Of a stretch of DNA of 64,000 nucleotides, positions 12,187 through 20,813 are shown one piece after another (position 1 is the stretch's first letter; every line of letters starts with the position of its first letter). Both the position numbers and the translations under genes were made by a program. The notes under the pieces were generated by a model. It had not been told where the DNA came from, ran no database searches, and saw only the letters and a list, made by a program, of their open reading frames with translations. Source of the DNA: Streptosporangium saharense (lineage in GTDB: Bacteria; Actinomycetota; Actinomycetes; Streptosporangiales; Streptosporangiaceae). The stretch covers positions 62,001 to 126,000 of the forward strand of contig NZ_JACHJP010000001.1 of NCBI RefSeq assembly GCF_014203715.1. Reading direction: 5' to 3'.

Positions 12187-13725
12187 GTGACGAACGCTCC
12201 CCGCGCCGTCCTGGCGGCGACTTTCGCCCCAGGAGACACGGCCATCCCAGCAGCCAGGCGGTTCACCATGGAGGTGATGACCGCCTGGGCGGCCGCCTCC
12301 CTGCTCACCCCCGCTGAGCGCCTGGTCGAGGAGTTCGCCGGTCAGACCAGGAACGTGCCGTTCGAGGTCGTCTGGAGCCACCTTGAGGACGGCCTGCGGA
12401 TCGAGGTGCGGAGAGAGGACACCTCGGAGACGACGTTCGACCGCCCGACCGTGCCGGTTGAGGAGTGGGGCGTCACCTTCATCGACAACCAGCGTACCCA
12501 CTGGGCGGTACTGGGGCTTCCCGCCAAGGGGGAGAGCAGGGCCGCCGAGTGGAAGGCGGACGAGCCGAGCCGGGGACCGCTCTGGATGGGCTTCCTCGCC
12601 GACGCCAGCGACCTGCTCGCCGGAACCCTCAACCCGGACATGGTGCCCGCGATCATCTCGCAGATCGTGGTGCCCCGCCTGTCCACCTGGTGCGCGGTCT
12701 ACACCTGGAGCGACGGCGGCGGCCCGCAGCGCCCCGCCTACCTGTGGCACACCGACGAACGCGGCATCGACGGGCTGCGCGAGGAGCTGTCCACCGTCCA
12801 GATCCCGCAGACGGGCGGCATCATGCAGCTCGGCGACTGGCAGATGCTCGTCGTCCCGCTGCTGGCCAGGGGCAGGGCTCTCGGCGCGATGTGCCTCGGG
12901 CGCCCCGACCACTTCGCCGAGGACGTCTTCCAGTACGCCGAGGACATCGGCCGCCGCGCCGCCCTCGCCATGGACAACGCCAGGCTCTACGCCACCCAGG
13001 CGGCGGCCAACAGGGCCCTGCAGCGCAGCCTGCTGCCCCCCGACGAGCCCGGCGAGATCCCCGGCCTCGACCCCGCCGTCGTCTACGAGCCCGCGGGTGA
13101 GACCAACGAGGTCGGTGGCGACTTCTACGACCTGTTCGCCGCCGGGGACGACTGCTGGCGCTTCGCCGTCGGCGACGTCTGCGGCACCGGCCCCGAGGCC
13201 GCCGCGGTCACCGGCCTCGCCCGCCACACCCTGCGCCTGCTCGCCAGAGAGGGGTACGGCGTCGCCGCGGTCCTCGACCGCCTCAACCAGGCCATCCTTG
13301 AGGAGGGCGACCGGGCCCGCTTCCTGACGCTGCTGCACGGGGAGATCAAGCCCGTGCCGAGCGGGCTGGACGTCTCCATGGTCTCCGCGGGCCACCCCGA
13401 GGCGCTGCGGCTGCGGCCGAGCGGCGTCGTGGACACGGTCGTGACCTCGCAGTCGCTGCTCGGCGTCTTCCCCGAGGCGACGTTCAAGGCCCAGCTCGTC
13501 CACCTCGACCCCGGCGACGTGCTGCTCGCGGTGACCGACGGCGTGACCGAACGCCGCCAGGGCGGCAGGCTGCTCGACGACGACGGGGGACTGGCCAAGC
13601 TGTTCGCCGAGTGCGTGGGGCTGTCGGCGCGCGCGGTGGCGGAACGGATCCGCCGCGCCGTACAGGACTTCACCAACGAACCGAGTGCGGACGACATGGC
13701 TATTGTCGTGCTACGCGCACGTTAG
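12187..13725 (+). CDS. GAF/SpoIIE-type PP2C phosphatase with degenerate ATPase-like N terminus
   Basis: 512 residues from GTG 12187, chosen over the longer frame from 12097, whose extra N terminus looks non-coding. Residues about 8-115 (FAPGDTAIPAARRFTMEVMTAW...LVEEF) resemble an RsbW-type HATPase but lack the Asn of the N-box. A GAF domain (about 125-270) follows, then a SpoIIE/PP2C domain (about 300-510) with metal-binding Asp residues in EVGGDFYDLF, VGDVCGTG, AVTDGVTERR and SADDMAIVV. Such phosphatases act on anti-sigma antagonists. It diverges from the multi-HAMP kinase, 121 bases start to start, suggesting one signalling unit. Confidence 0.88.
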   Translation: MTNAPRAVLAATFAPGDTAIPAARRFTMEVMTAWAAASLLTPAERLVEEFAGQTRNVPFEVVWSHLEDGLRIEVRREDTSETTFDRPTVPVEEWGVTFIDNQRTHWAVLGLPAKGESRAAEWKADEPSRGPLWMGFLADASDLLAGTLNPDMVPAIISQIVVPRLSTWCAVYTWSDGGGPQRPAYLWHTDERGIDGLREELSTVQIPQTGGIMQLGDWQMLVVPLLARGRALGAMCLGRPDHFAEDVFQYAEDIGRRAALAMDNARLYATQAAANRALQRSLLPPDEPGEIPGLDPAVVYEPAGETNEVGGDFYDLFAAGDDCWRFAVGDVCGTGPEAAAVTGLARHTLRLLAREGYGVAAVLDRLNQAILEEGDRARFLTLLHGEIKPVPSGLDVSMVSAGHPEALRLRPSGVVDTVVTSQSLLGVFPEATFKAQLVHLDPGDVLLAVTDGVTERRQGGRLLDDDGGLAKLFAECVGLSARAVAERIRRAVQDFTNEPSADDMAIVVLRAR

Positions 13726-13737
13726 CCCTGCTTTTTT

Positions 13738-13848
13738 GCGACGCCTGGCGGCGTCGCGGGGCTTGGGCGCCTGAGGCCAACGCTTTCCCTCGTCGCTCAT
13801 CCGCTGGCGCTCCTTCGCTCCTCAGTCCAAGCGTCGGCGCGCCCAAGC
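13738..13848. repeat. Structured intergenic segment: short hairpin plus 88-bp inverted-repeat element
   Basis: Between two convergent genes, GCGACGCC (13738-13745) pairs with GGCGTCGC (13750-13757). Next to it, GCTTGGGCGC (13761-13770) is repeated inverted as GCGCCCAAGC (13839-13848). Inner CTGAGG (13771-13776) matches CCTCAG (13820-13825), and AACGCTT near 13780 matches AAGCGT near 13829. The T-run precedes the first hairpin, so it is not a standard intrinsic terminator for the rightward gene. The bounded inverted-repeat block could be a dispersed intergenic repeat or a factor-dependent transcription end. Confidence 0.5.
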
Positions 13849-13873
13849 AAACCCCTCACGCACGGCACCGGGG

Positions 13874-15640
13874 CTAGTGCTCGGGGGTTATGTGTTTGCG
13901 GGCGAAGTCGAGTTGGGTTGACATCTGGGTGATGCGTTCCGAGACGACCAGGGAGCCGTGGCCGGCGTCGTAGCGGTAGACCTCGTGGCGGTGGCCTCGG
14001 GCGGCGAGGTGGGAGACGTAGGTCTCGATCTGTCCTATGGGGCAGCGGGGGTCGTTCTCTCCGGCCAGGATCAGCACCGGGGCCTCGACCTGGTCGACGT
14101 AGGTGATCGGGGAGCACCTCGCGTAGCGTTCCGGCTGCTCCTCGGGGGAGCCGCCGAGCAGGGCGCGGTGGTAGGCCCGCAGTGCCTCGGTCTCCTCGCG
14201 GTAGGTGGCCAGGTGGTCGGCGATGGGCACGGTGGCGATGCCCGCGGCCCACATCCCCGGCTGGGTGCCCAGGCCGAGCAGCGTGAGGTAGCCGCCCCAG
14301 GAGGCTCCGGCGAGCACGAGGCGGTCGGGGTCGGCGGTGCCGCGTTCGATCAGGGTGGCCCGGACCGCGGCCACGTCGGCCAGTTCGATGTGGCCGACCT
14401 CGCCGACCAGCGCGTCCCGCCAGGCGGAGCCGTACCCCGTGGAACCTCGGTAGTTGATCCGCGCGACGGCGAAGCCGTGGTCCACCCAGGCGGCCACCTG
14501 GGGCACGAAGGAGTCGTCGTCCTGCGAGGTCGGGCCGCCGTGCAGCAGGAAGACCGTGGGGAAGGGGCCGGAGCCGCGTTCCGGGCGTGAGACCAGGGCG
14601 TGGATGCGTCCGCCGGGACCCTCGACGTCCAGGTCCTCGACCGGCACGGACGGCGGTGCGGTGGGGCCGCCGTGGCTCACGACGACGTGGCCGTTGGTCG
14701 ATCTGATCACCGGTGGGTGGGCGCCGCTCGACCAGGAGTACTCGACCGAGCCGTCGGGCCGGGGCGCGGCGGCGTCGATCACCCCGTGCGGGGTGTCGAT
14801 CGGGGACATCCTGCCGCCGGGAAGGTCGTAGTGGTGCAGGTATGTCCGGCCCCGGTTGGCCCGCACGAGCAGCAGGGAACGGCCGTCGTCGTACCAGTCG
14901 GCGGTGATCTCGCCGGAGTCGCGCAGCCAGATCTCCCGCTGGTCGCCGGTCTCCGGGTCCCACACCAGGGGCTCCCTGCGGCCCCTGCGCTCGTGCAGGG
15001 CGAGCAGTCTGCGGTCGCCGAGGACGGGGGCGAAGCGCAGGCCGAGCACGCCCCTGCCCTCGCCGTCGCGCAGGTCGCCGACCACGGTGCCGTTGCGCCT
15101 GAGCACCCGCAGCGCGGGGTGGCGCGAGTCGCCGTGCTCGCTGTGGCTGATCGCGATGAGGGAGCCGTCCAGGGAGATCGCGGCGACGGAGGCGGCCTCG
15201 GTGTGCTCGTAGATCACCCGGGCGGGTTCGCCGGGCCGTACGAGACTGACGGTGAAGCCCTGGCCGGGCCTGGCCATGCCGATGGCGGCCTCGCCCGTCG
15301 CGGACAGCGCGATTCCCGAGGGGAAGCCGGGCTCCAGGTCGATCGGCTGGTCGTCGCCGCCGTAGAAGGGCTGGCGCATCCAGCCGCCCCACTCGTCGCC
15401 GTCGGTGTCGGAGAACCACCAGATCCACTGCCCGGAGGGGTCGATCGTGCCGTGCGAGGTGCCCTTCGGCCGCGCGGTCACCTGGCGGGTCGAGCCCGTC
15501 GTACGGTCCCAGGCGTAGATCTCCCAGGTGCCCGAGGCGTTGCTCCGGTAGACGTTCCTGGCGGGTGCCCGCCGCGCCCACACGGGCAAGGTCACGCGGG
15601 GCGCTCGGAACCTGGATTGCCAGCGTTCCTCCGCCTTCAT
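13874..15640 (-). CDS. S9 family (prolyl oligopeptidase-like) peptidase
   Basis: 588 residues. A beta-propeller-like N-terminal half (DPSGQWIWWFSDTDGDEWGGW, LDGSLIAISHSEHGD and similar blades) is followed by an alpha/beta-hydrolase domain with the nucleophile in GASWGGYLTLLG, the acid in ILAGENDPRCP and the His in YDAGHGSLV. Such enzymes cleave short peptides, often after Pro or as aminopeptidases, in the cytoplasm. ATG 15640 is chosen because GGGGAAG sits 7 bases upstream; the longer open frame to 15802 is AT-richer and does not look coding. It is monocistronic. A second S9 peptidase of the same length lies at 43.2-45.0 kb. Confidence 0.92.
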   Translation of the reverse strand: MKAEERWQSRFRAPRVTLPVWARRAPARNVYRSNASGTWEIYAWDRTTGSTRQVTARPKGTSHGTIDPSGQWIWWFSDTDGDEWGGWMRQPFYGGDDQPIDLEPGFPSGIALSATGEAAIGMARPGQGFTVSLVRPGEPARVIYEHTEAASVAAISLDGSLIAISHSEHGDSRHPALRVLRRNGTVVGDLRDGEGRGVLGLRFAPVLGDRRLLALHERRGRREPLVWDPETGDQREIWLRDSGEITADWYDDGRSLLLVRANRGRTYLHHYDLPGGRMSPIDTPHGVIDAAAPRPDGSVEYSWSSGAHPPVIRSTNGHVVVSHGGPTAPPSVPVEDLDVEGPGGRIHALVSRPERGSGPFPTVFLLHGGPTSQDDDSFVPQVAAWVDHGFAVARINYRGSTGYGSAWRDALVGEVGHIELADVAAVRATLIERGTADPDRLVLAGASWGGYLTLLGLGTQPGMWAAGIATVPIADHLATYREETEALRAYHRALLGGSPEEQPERYARCSPITYVDQVEAPVLILAGENDPRCPIGQIETYVSHLAARGHRHEVYRYDAGHGSLVVSERITQMSTQLDFARKHITPEH

Positions 15641-15803
15641 ATATCGCTTCCCCTCGTCAAGGCGTGGCTTCAAGCGTCCAGGCGCGGGCTCGCCGGATTG
15701 CCGTCCAGTATGTCGCCTCCACCACTGGTTTGCTTCATTAATGTGTGGGAATTTCGGGCTAAATGTCACTCCAGTAACACGAATCTCGGAGGCATCTGTC
15801 AAG

Positions 15804-16646
15804 TTAACGGCTTGATCGGGGACGGCGTTGAAAGATAGACATATGGAAAGAAGCCGTCACTTCACTGGTTTCCGGTAGGTCAGCGATCCGAGCCCGCATA
15901 ACGTGAGAATCGGTATGCCAGGCGCTCGGTCCCATGCCCACGACGGCCTCGACAGCGTCCCGTCCGAGCGTCATGCCGAACTCGTGCGGGCTCCGCTCCG
16001 TCTCCGCGAAACGGTCACCGAGGCTCTCGGCCACCCGCCGTTCCTTCTCCTGGTCGACCGAGAGCAGCCCGAGCTTTTCGACAAGCGGTTCCAGGTGCCT
16101 GGAGGTCGGGGTGACGACGACCAGCGTGCCTTCCGGGGCGAGAACCCTGGCGAACTCGGGGCCGTTCCTCGGCGCGAACACGTTCAGCAGCACCTCGACC
16201 GAGCCGCTCCTGAGGGGCAGTGGCCGCCACACGTCGGCCACCACGGCGCCGAGCCGGGGATGGGCCCGCGCGGCCCGCCTGACCGCGTGCTTGGAGACGT
16301 CGAGCGCGACGCCGACCGCGCCCGGCAGCCCGTCGAGCGCTCGCGCCAGATAGTGCCCGGTGCCCGCCCCGGCGTCCGCGACGACCTTCGTTCCCGTACG
16401 GCAGGCGCCCGCGACCGCCTCGGTCAATGGGGCGAAGTGTCCGGCCCCGAGAAAGACGTCCCTGGCCGCGACCATCTCCGCGCTGTCGGCAGTCCCCGGT
16501 GCCCGCGAGCCGGTCAGCAGGCTGACGTATCCCTGCCTGGCCACGTCGAAGGCGTGCCCGTCGTCACACCGTACGGCCCGCTCGTCGAGGGCCAGGTCGC
16601 CGCCGCAGACCGGGCAGACGAGGAGGTGGACGACGTCGGCCAGCAT
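15804..16646 (-). CDS. RlmA/TlrB-type 23S rRNA (guanine-N1) methyltransferase-like protein
   Basis: 280 residues. An N-terminal zinc ribbon with Cys/His ligands ([24 protein letters not shown]) is followed by a Rossmann SAM methyltransferase ([53 protein letters not shown]). This combination is typical of RlmA(I/II) and the tylosin-resistance protein TlrB, which methylate G745 or G748 of 23S rRNA. It could be a housekeeping modifier or give low-level macrolide resistance. ATG 16646 is the first in-frame start giving the family N terminus ([15 protein letters not shown]). Confidence 0.88.
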   Translation of the reverse strand: MLADVVHLLVCPVCGGDLALDERAVRCDDGHAFDVARQGYVSLLTGSRAPGTADSAEMVAARDVFLGAGHFAPLTEAVAGACRTGTKVVADAGAGTGHYLARALDGLPGAVGVALDVSKHAVRRAARAHPRLGAVVADVWRPLPLRSGSVEVLLNVFAPRNGPEFARVLAPEGTLVVVTPTSRHLEPLVEKLGLLSVDQEKERRVAESLGDRFAETERSPHEFGMTLGRDAVEAVVGMGPSAWHTDSHVMRARIADLPETSEVTASFHMSIFQRRPRSSR

Positions 16647-16683
16647 CCGTCCATCATTCCGTGTCCTACGGAGTGCTACGGCC

Positions 16684-17808
16684 TCAGGCCGCCCGGACCT
16701 GCCTGAGGAAGGCGGCGTTCGAGGGGGTCTCCCTGAGGCGGTCGGTGAGGAGCTCAAGGGCCTGCTGCCTGTCGAGGCCCCCGAGCGTACGGCGCAGCCG
16801 CCAGGTGAGGTCGAGTTCGGCGGGGTCGAGGAGGATCTCCTCGCGGCGGGTGCCCGAGGCGTCGAGATCGACCGCGGGATACAGGCGCTTGTCGGCGAGG
16901 GCGCGGCTGAGGCGCAGTTCCATGTTGCCCGTCCCCTTGAACTCCTCGAAGAGGTTGTCGTCCATCCGGGAGCCGGTCTCGACCAGGGCGGTCGCCAGGA
17001 TCGTCAGCGAGCCGCCGCCCCTGAGGTTGCGGGCCGCTCCGAAGAAGCGGCGGGGAGGCAGCAGGGCAGCGGCGTCGAGCCCGCCCGCGAGGGTGCGTCC
17101 GCCGCCGGGGGCCAGGTTGTTGTAGGCCCTGGCGAGCCGGGTCAGCGAGTCGAGCAGCACGACGACGTCGTGTCCCGCCTCGGCCAGGCGCTTTGCCCGC
17201 TCGACGGCGAGTTCGGCGACGGCGACGTGGTCGCGGTCGGCGCGGTCGAACGTCGAGGCGGCGACCTCGCCACCGACGGTCTCGCGCATCTCGGTGACCT
17301 CCTCGGGGCGTTCGCCGACGAGGACGAGCATCAGGTGACATTCGGGGTGATTACGGGTGACCGCGGTGGCCAGGTCGCGCAGGACCATGGTCTTGCCCGC
17401 CTTGGGCGGCGCGACGATGAGGCCGCGCTGGCCCTTGCCGATCGGCGCGAACAGGTCGACGACCCGGGTGGTCACCGACTCGGTCTCCAGGTGGAGCCGG
17501 TCGCGGGGATGGGTCGGCGTCATGTCCGCGAAGTCGGGTCTGTCCTGCCAGGAGGTGCCGCCGTTGACGGCGCTCACCTCCTCCAGCTTCTCGTACGGCC
17601 TGCGGGCCTTCGCGACGACGTGGTCGCCGGGACGCAGGCCGTACCGTCTGATCTGGGCGAGGGGGACGCGAACGTCGTCGGGACGGGGCAGGTAGCCACC
17701 GGTCCTGAGATATCCGGTCTTGTTGCGGATGTCGAGGAGCCCGGCCACCGTCTCGACGGGGGCGCTGTTACGGGGGCGAGGTGGTTTCACAGGTGTTTGG
17801 GACGTCAT
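16684..17808 (-). CDS. rho: Short transcription termination factor Rho
   Basis: 374 residues, about the length of Rho without the N-terminal Rho_N helix bundle or the long insertion usual in actinobacterial Rho (600 or more residues). The OB/cold-shock-like RNA-binding part is present ([31 protein letters not shown]). The ring ATPase has Walker [10 protein letters not shown], Walker [17 protein letters not shown], the arginine-finger region [10 protein letters not shown] and the C-terminal [11 protein letters not shown]. It is therefore probably a second, minimal Rho paralogue rather than the main termination factor. ATG 17808 is preferred over 17823 from the AGG spacing. An unusual C-rich leader precedes it. 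Confidence 0.93.
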   Translation of the reverse strand: MTSQTPVKPPRPRNSAPVETVAGLLDIRNKTGYLRTGGYLPRPDDVRVPLAQIRRYGLRPGDHVVAKARRPYEKLEEVSAVNGGTSWQDRPDFADMTPTHPRDRLHLETESVTTRVVDLFAPIGKGQRGLIVAPPKAGKTMVLRDLATAVTRNHPECHLMLVLVGERPEEVTEMRETVGGEVAASTFDRADRDHVAVAELAVERAKRLAEAGHDVVVLLDSLTRLARAYNNLAPGGGRTLAGGLDAAALLPPRRFFGAARNLRGGGSLTILATALVETGSRMDDNLFEEFKGTGNMELRLSRALADKRLYPAVDLDASGTRREEILLDPAELDLTWRLRRTLGGLDRQQALELLTDRLRETPSNAAFLRQVRAA

Positions 17809-17935
17809 GGGAGGACCTTTCACACGGGAGACCCCGGACGGGTCTCACACGGGGGAGAAGACACATGGGAAGAAAAGGGGAAAACAACCGCACGCCGAAG
17901 AAAGGGGCGGTGATGTGAGAATGGGCGGATCATCG
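17809..17935 (-). promoter_or_regulatory. C-rich, G-poor rho leader with hairpin (candidate rut / autoregulatory leader)
   Basis: Read as transcript (minus strand), 17821-17930 has about 43 C against 23 G, with many YC dinucleotides and pyrimidine runs. This C-over-G bubble is what Rho utilisation sites look like. Close to the start codon a perfect 7-bp hairpin lies at 17828-17846 (GAGACCC, loop, GGGTCTC), flanked on both sides by the direct repeat CCCGTGTG. Rho autoregulation through its leader is established in E. coli; that it happens here is inference. Confidence 0.45.
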
Positions 17936-18011
17936 CACGCGGCTCGGCCAGCGGTGCGTCACACCCACATTTACCGTAGCACCGTCAAGCTGTGGATGAA
18001 CAGGAGAACCG

Positions 18012-18761
18012 ATGCCACATCAGCCGATAACAGTCGCCGGGGTCGAGGTGTTCCCGCTCTGCGACGCCGTGGGACCGATGGGCGAGGCGATCCGGCGTCC
18101 GCTTGCCGAGCTGTTCCCCGGGGCCGACCACGGGGACTCCGACGAGTGGGTGCTGCACTTCCACTGCTACCTGCTGCGTGACGCCGCGGGCCGTACGGTC
18201 CTCGTGGACACCGGCGTCGGTCCCGAGGGTTCGCCCGCGTCGAGCTGGGCGCCGGTCCCCGGGGCGCTCGGGGCGGAGCTGGCGCGGGTCGGCGTCGCCG
18301 CTGAGGAGATCGACGCGGTGGTCATCACGCACCTGCACAGCGACCACGCCAGCGGCGCCGTGATCGACGGACTGCCCGCCTTCCCCAACGCCAGGCACGT
18401 GCTCCAGCGGGCCGAGGTCGAGGCGGCGGCGGAGACCGTCCTCGACGCGGTCGTCAGGCCGCTGGGCGAGCGCGTCCACGTGGTCGAGGGCCGGGCGGAC
18501 GTGTTCCCCGGCATCAGGATCCTGCACGCCCCCGGCCACACGCCAGGCCACCAGGTCGTGCAGGTGGGAGACCTCGTGCTGACCGGTGACCTGGTGCTGC
18601 ACCCGGTGCAGCTCGCCGACCCCTCGGTCACCTACCTGTACGACGATGATCCCGGCCTCGCCGTGGTCACCAGGACGAAGCTGCTCGAACAGGTCGAGGC
18701 CGAGCGGGGCATGATCGCCACGGCCCACTTCCCCGAGCCGTTCACCCGGCTTGGGAGGTGA
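18012..18761 (+). CDS. MBL-fold metallo-hydrolase
   Basis: 249 residues with the metallo-beta-lactamase signature THLHSDHASG (HxHxDH), the upstream strand VLVDTGVGPEG, a metal His in HAPGHTPGHQ, the bridging Asp in LVLTGDLVLH and the last His in ATAHFPEP. The family includes lactonases and quorum-quenching-like hydrolases; N-terminal features (GVEVFPLCDAVGPMG, FHCYLLRD) match the actinobacterial MBL hydrolase group. Cytoplasmic, with no signal peptide. The ATG follows GGAGAACC. Its end overlaps the convergent MFS gene by 20 bases. Confidence 0.92.
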   Translation: MPHQPITVAGVEVFPLCDAVGPMGEAIRRPLAELFPGADHGDSDEWVLHFHCYLLRDAAGRTVLVDTGVGPEGSPASSWAPVPGALGAELARVGVAAEEIDAVVITHLHSDHASGAVIDGLPAFPNARHVLQRAEVEAAAETVLDAVVRPLGERVHVVEGRADVFPGIRILHAPGHTPGHQVVQVGDLVLTGDLVLHPVQLADPSVTYLYDDDPGLAVVTRTKLLEQVEAERGMIATAHFPEPFTRLGR

Positions 18762-19986
18762 CCTCGGGCTCCGCGGGCCGTACGGCCGCCGCCATCCGCC
18801 GGGCCTTGCGCCGGTAGCGCAGGACCTGGAGGGCGCTCAGCGCCCAGATCGGATACTGGACGGCCAGGGCCCAGCGGAAGGACTCAAGGGTGGTCTGTCC
18901 TGACAGGTCCAGGACGATCCCGATCAGGGCGATCAGCGACATCGACGCCACGAACCCGCCGCCGTTGACGATGCCGGTCGCCGCGCCGATCCTGGCGGCC
19001 GGGTTGAAGGTCCTGGCGTAGTCGAAGCCGATCATCGACCCCGGGCCGTTGGAGGCCAGCACCACCACGAGCACCACCAGCAGCCACAGCGGGGCCCGCC
19101 CAGGCCAGGCGAGCACGGCGGTCCACGCGGCGGCGGTGCTGCCCACCACGACGAACACCATCCGCGAGCGGTGGAAGGGGAAACGGCCCGCGAGATAGCC
19201 GAGCAGCGGGCCGCAGACCATGCCGCACAGCGTCAGCGTGGACAGCAGCACGCCCGCCGTCGCCGGGGACAGGCCCTGCCCCTGGACCAGGAACGGATAC
19301 CCCCACAGCATCAGGAACGCGGCGGCCGAGCACTGGGTCGCCGCGTGGGTCCACATGCCGAGACGGGTCCCCGGCTCCGCCCAGGCGGCGCCCAGACTCG
19401 GCAGTTCCGCCGTCCGCGCGGGCCGGGAGTCACGCAGCACGACCAGCAGCGACAGCGCAGAGACCGCCCCGAGCACCGCCGCGCCCATGAAGGTCGGGGT
19501 CCAGCCGTTGACGCGCAGGGAGTGGATCAACGGCACCGTGGACGCGATCGCGCCCACCTGTCCGATCAGGCCGGTGAGCTGCACCATCAGCGGGTTGCGG
19601 TGGGCGGGGAAGTGGACGTTGACCAGCCGGATCACGCTGATGAACGTCATCGCGTCGCCGCAGCCGATCAGCGCCCTGCCCGCGATGCCGCTGGTCAGCG
19701 TGTCGGCCAGCGCGAAGACCAGCTCGCCGCAGCCCATCACGACCGCGCCGGTCACCAGCATGCGCTTCGAGCCGAACCGGTCGACCAGTACCCCGACGGG
19801 CACCTGCATGACCGCGTAGACCAGCAGTTGCAGCATCGCCAGGATGGAGAGCCCCGCCGCGCCGATCCCGAGCCGGGCGGCGGCCTCGATGCTGGACACG
19901 CCGAGGGACTGGCGGTGGAAGACCGCGATCACGTAGGCCAGAACACCCACGGCCCAGAACAGCCCCGCCTTGGATCGTGGAGTCAT
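18742..19986 (-). CDS. MFS transporter
   Basis: 414 residues with 12 predicted membrane helices. The MFS A-motif is near residues 66-75 (GVLVDRFGSKRMLV) and GYLAGRFPFHRSRM repeats it in the second half. The N terminus (GLFWAVGVLAYVIAVFHRQSLGVSSIEAAARLGI) matches the actinobacterial group related to nitrate/nitrite and sugar-phosphate type MFS. The substrate is unknown. The gene overlaps the convergent MBL hydrolase at its 3' end and has its own promoter region to the right. Confidence 0.88.
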   Translation of the reverse strand: MTPRSKAGLFWAVGVLAYVIAVFHRQSLGVSSIEAAARLGIGAAGLSILAMLQLLVYAVMQVPVGVLVDRFGSKRMLVTGAVVMGCGELVFALADTLTSGIAGRALIGCGDAMTFISVIRLVNVHFPAHRNPLMVQLTGLIGQVGAIASTVPLIHSLRVNGWTPTFMGAAVLGAVSALSLLVVLRDSRPARTAELPSLGAAWAEPGTRLGMWTHAATQCSAAAFLMLWGYPFLVQGQGLSPATAGVLLSTLTLCGMVCGPLLGYLAGRFPFHRSRMVFVVVGSTAAAWTAVLAWPGRAPLWLLVVLVVVLASNGPGSMIGFDYARTFNPAARIGAATGIVNGGGFVASMSLIALIGIVLDLSGQTTLESFRWALAVQYPIWALSALQVLRYRRKARRMAAAVRPAEPEVTSQAG

Positions 19987-20072
19987 GGGATGAATATACG
20001 TTTATGTGCTTTTTGCCGCATCGTTGGGGTTGTATGACTCTGAGCACACAGGGTGTGGCGCCGGGGACAGTT

Positions 20073-20165
20073 TCGGTGTGGCTGTACGGCCTCAGCCTCG
20101 TGGGCTGCTCTCGGTGTGGCTGTACGGCCATCGGCGATGGGCTGCTCTGGCGTCGCCGTACGGCC
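20073..20165. repeat. Short tandem repeat of about 37 bp (2.5 copies)
   Basis: TCGGTGTGGCTGTACGGCC occurs at 20073-20091 and 20111-20129; a degenerate third copy ends in CGTACGGCC at 20157-20165. Between them GGGCTGCTCT is also repeated (20102 and 20139). The period is 36-38 bp. It sits in the 180-base gap between the MFS start and the XRE-cupin stop; the last bases run into the end of the latter gene. Confidence 0.6.
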
Positions 20166-20750
20166 TCAGCGGTGGGGGTAGCGGATGAGCAGGGTGGCGT
20201 GGACGTCCTGGGTGCCGAGTGCCTCGTAGGAGTGCGGCACGTCGGAGACCCAACTGATGTGCTCGCCCGGCCCGGCCGTCAGCGGGCGGTCCGCGGGGCC
20301 GACCCTGAGCGTCCCCGCGAAGACCGTGATGTGCTCGGTCACCCCGCGGTGGTGGGCGGGGGAGGTCTGCGCGGCCCCGGCCGGGACCGTCATTCGGTAG
20401 AGCTCGTAGGTCGCCTCCCTCTCCTCGAACACCTCAAGGAGCACGGCGGCGACGGCCGTACCCCTGATGGTGGTGCCCGGGGCGGCGGGAGCGGTGCCGA
20501 GGGCCACGGCCAGGGGCACGCCGAGCTCGGCGGTGACCGACCAGAGCGTCTCCAGGGTCGGGTTGCGGGTGCCGTTCTCCAGACCGGAGAGGGTGGCCTT
20601 CCCCACGCCCGCGCGACGGGCCAGTTCGGAGAGCGACATGCCACGTTCCTCACGCAACTGGCGGATTCGTAGGCCGATGTCGTGAGTATTGCTCTCCAGC
20701 GCCGGACGAGGCGTTTGTGAGTCGGACTCCATGGGGCTATCGTGCAGCAT
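20166..20750 (-). CDS. XRE family regulator with C-terminal cupin
   Basis: 194 residues. The helix-turn-helix (about 27-80) has IRQLREERGMSLSELARRAGVGKATLSGLENG, followed by a cupin domain (about 115-192) with HHRGVTEHITVFAGTLRVGP and ISWVSDVPHSYEA. XRE-cupin proteins (PuuR/SutR-like) sense small metabolites and commonly repress a divergent transporter. Here the divergent gene is a BenE transporter and a perfect palindrome lies between them. An alternative start is ATG 20732; neither start has a strong ribosome site. Confidence 0.9.
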   Translation of the reverse strand: MLHDSPMESDSQTPRPALESNTHDIGLRIRQLREERGMSLSELARRAGVGKATLSGLENGTRNPTLETLWSVTAELGVPLAVALGTAPAAPGTTIRGTAVAAVLLEVFEEREATYELYRMTVPAGAAQTSPAHHRGVTEHITVFAGTLRVGPADRPLTAGPGEHISWVSDVPHSYEALGTQDVHATLLIRYPHR

Positions 20751-20757
20751 GCCCGCT

Positions 20758-20773
20758 GTTCCGTTTACGGAAC
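20758..20773. promoter_or_regulatory. Palindromic operator GTTCCGTTTACGGAAC
   Basis: A perfect inverted repeat (7-bp arms, TT centre) in the 63-base space between the divergent XRE-cupin regulator and benE. Half-sites of TTCCG type are familiar for XRE-cupin repressors, so this is most likely the regulator's own site. Confidence 0.7.
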
Positions 20774-20813
20774 GATCGTCCGCGCGGCGGGCATAGGCGG
20801 AGAACGGAGAACG

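Noticed and set aside
13731-13757. Rho-independent terminator with T-run after the SpoIIE phosphatase
   Set aside because: The T-run precedes the hairpin on the rightward strand and gives A residues on the other, so it is not a standard intrinsic terminator.
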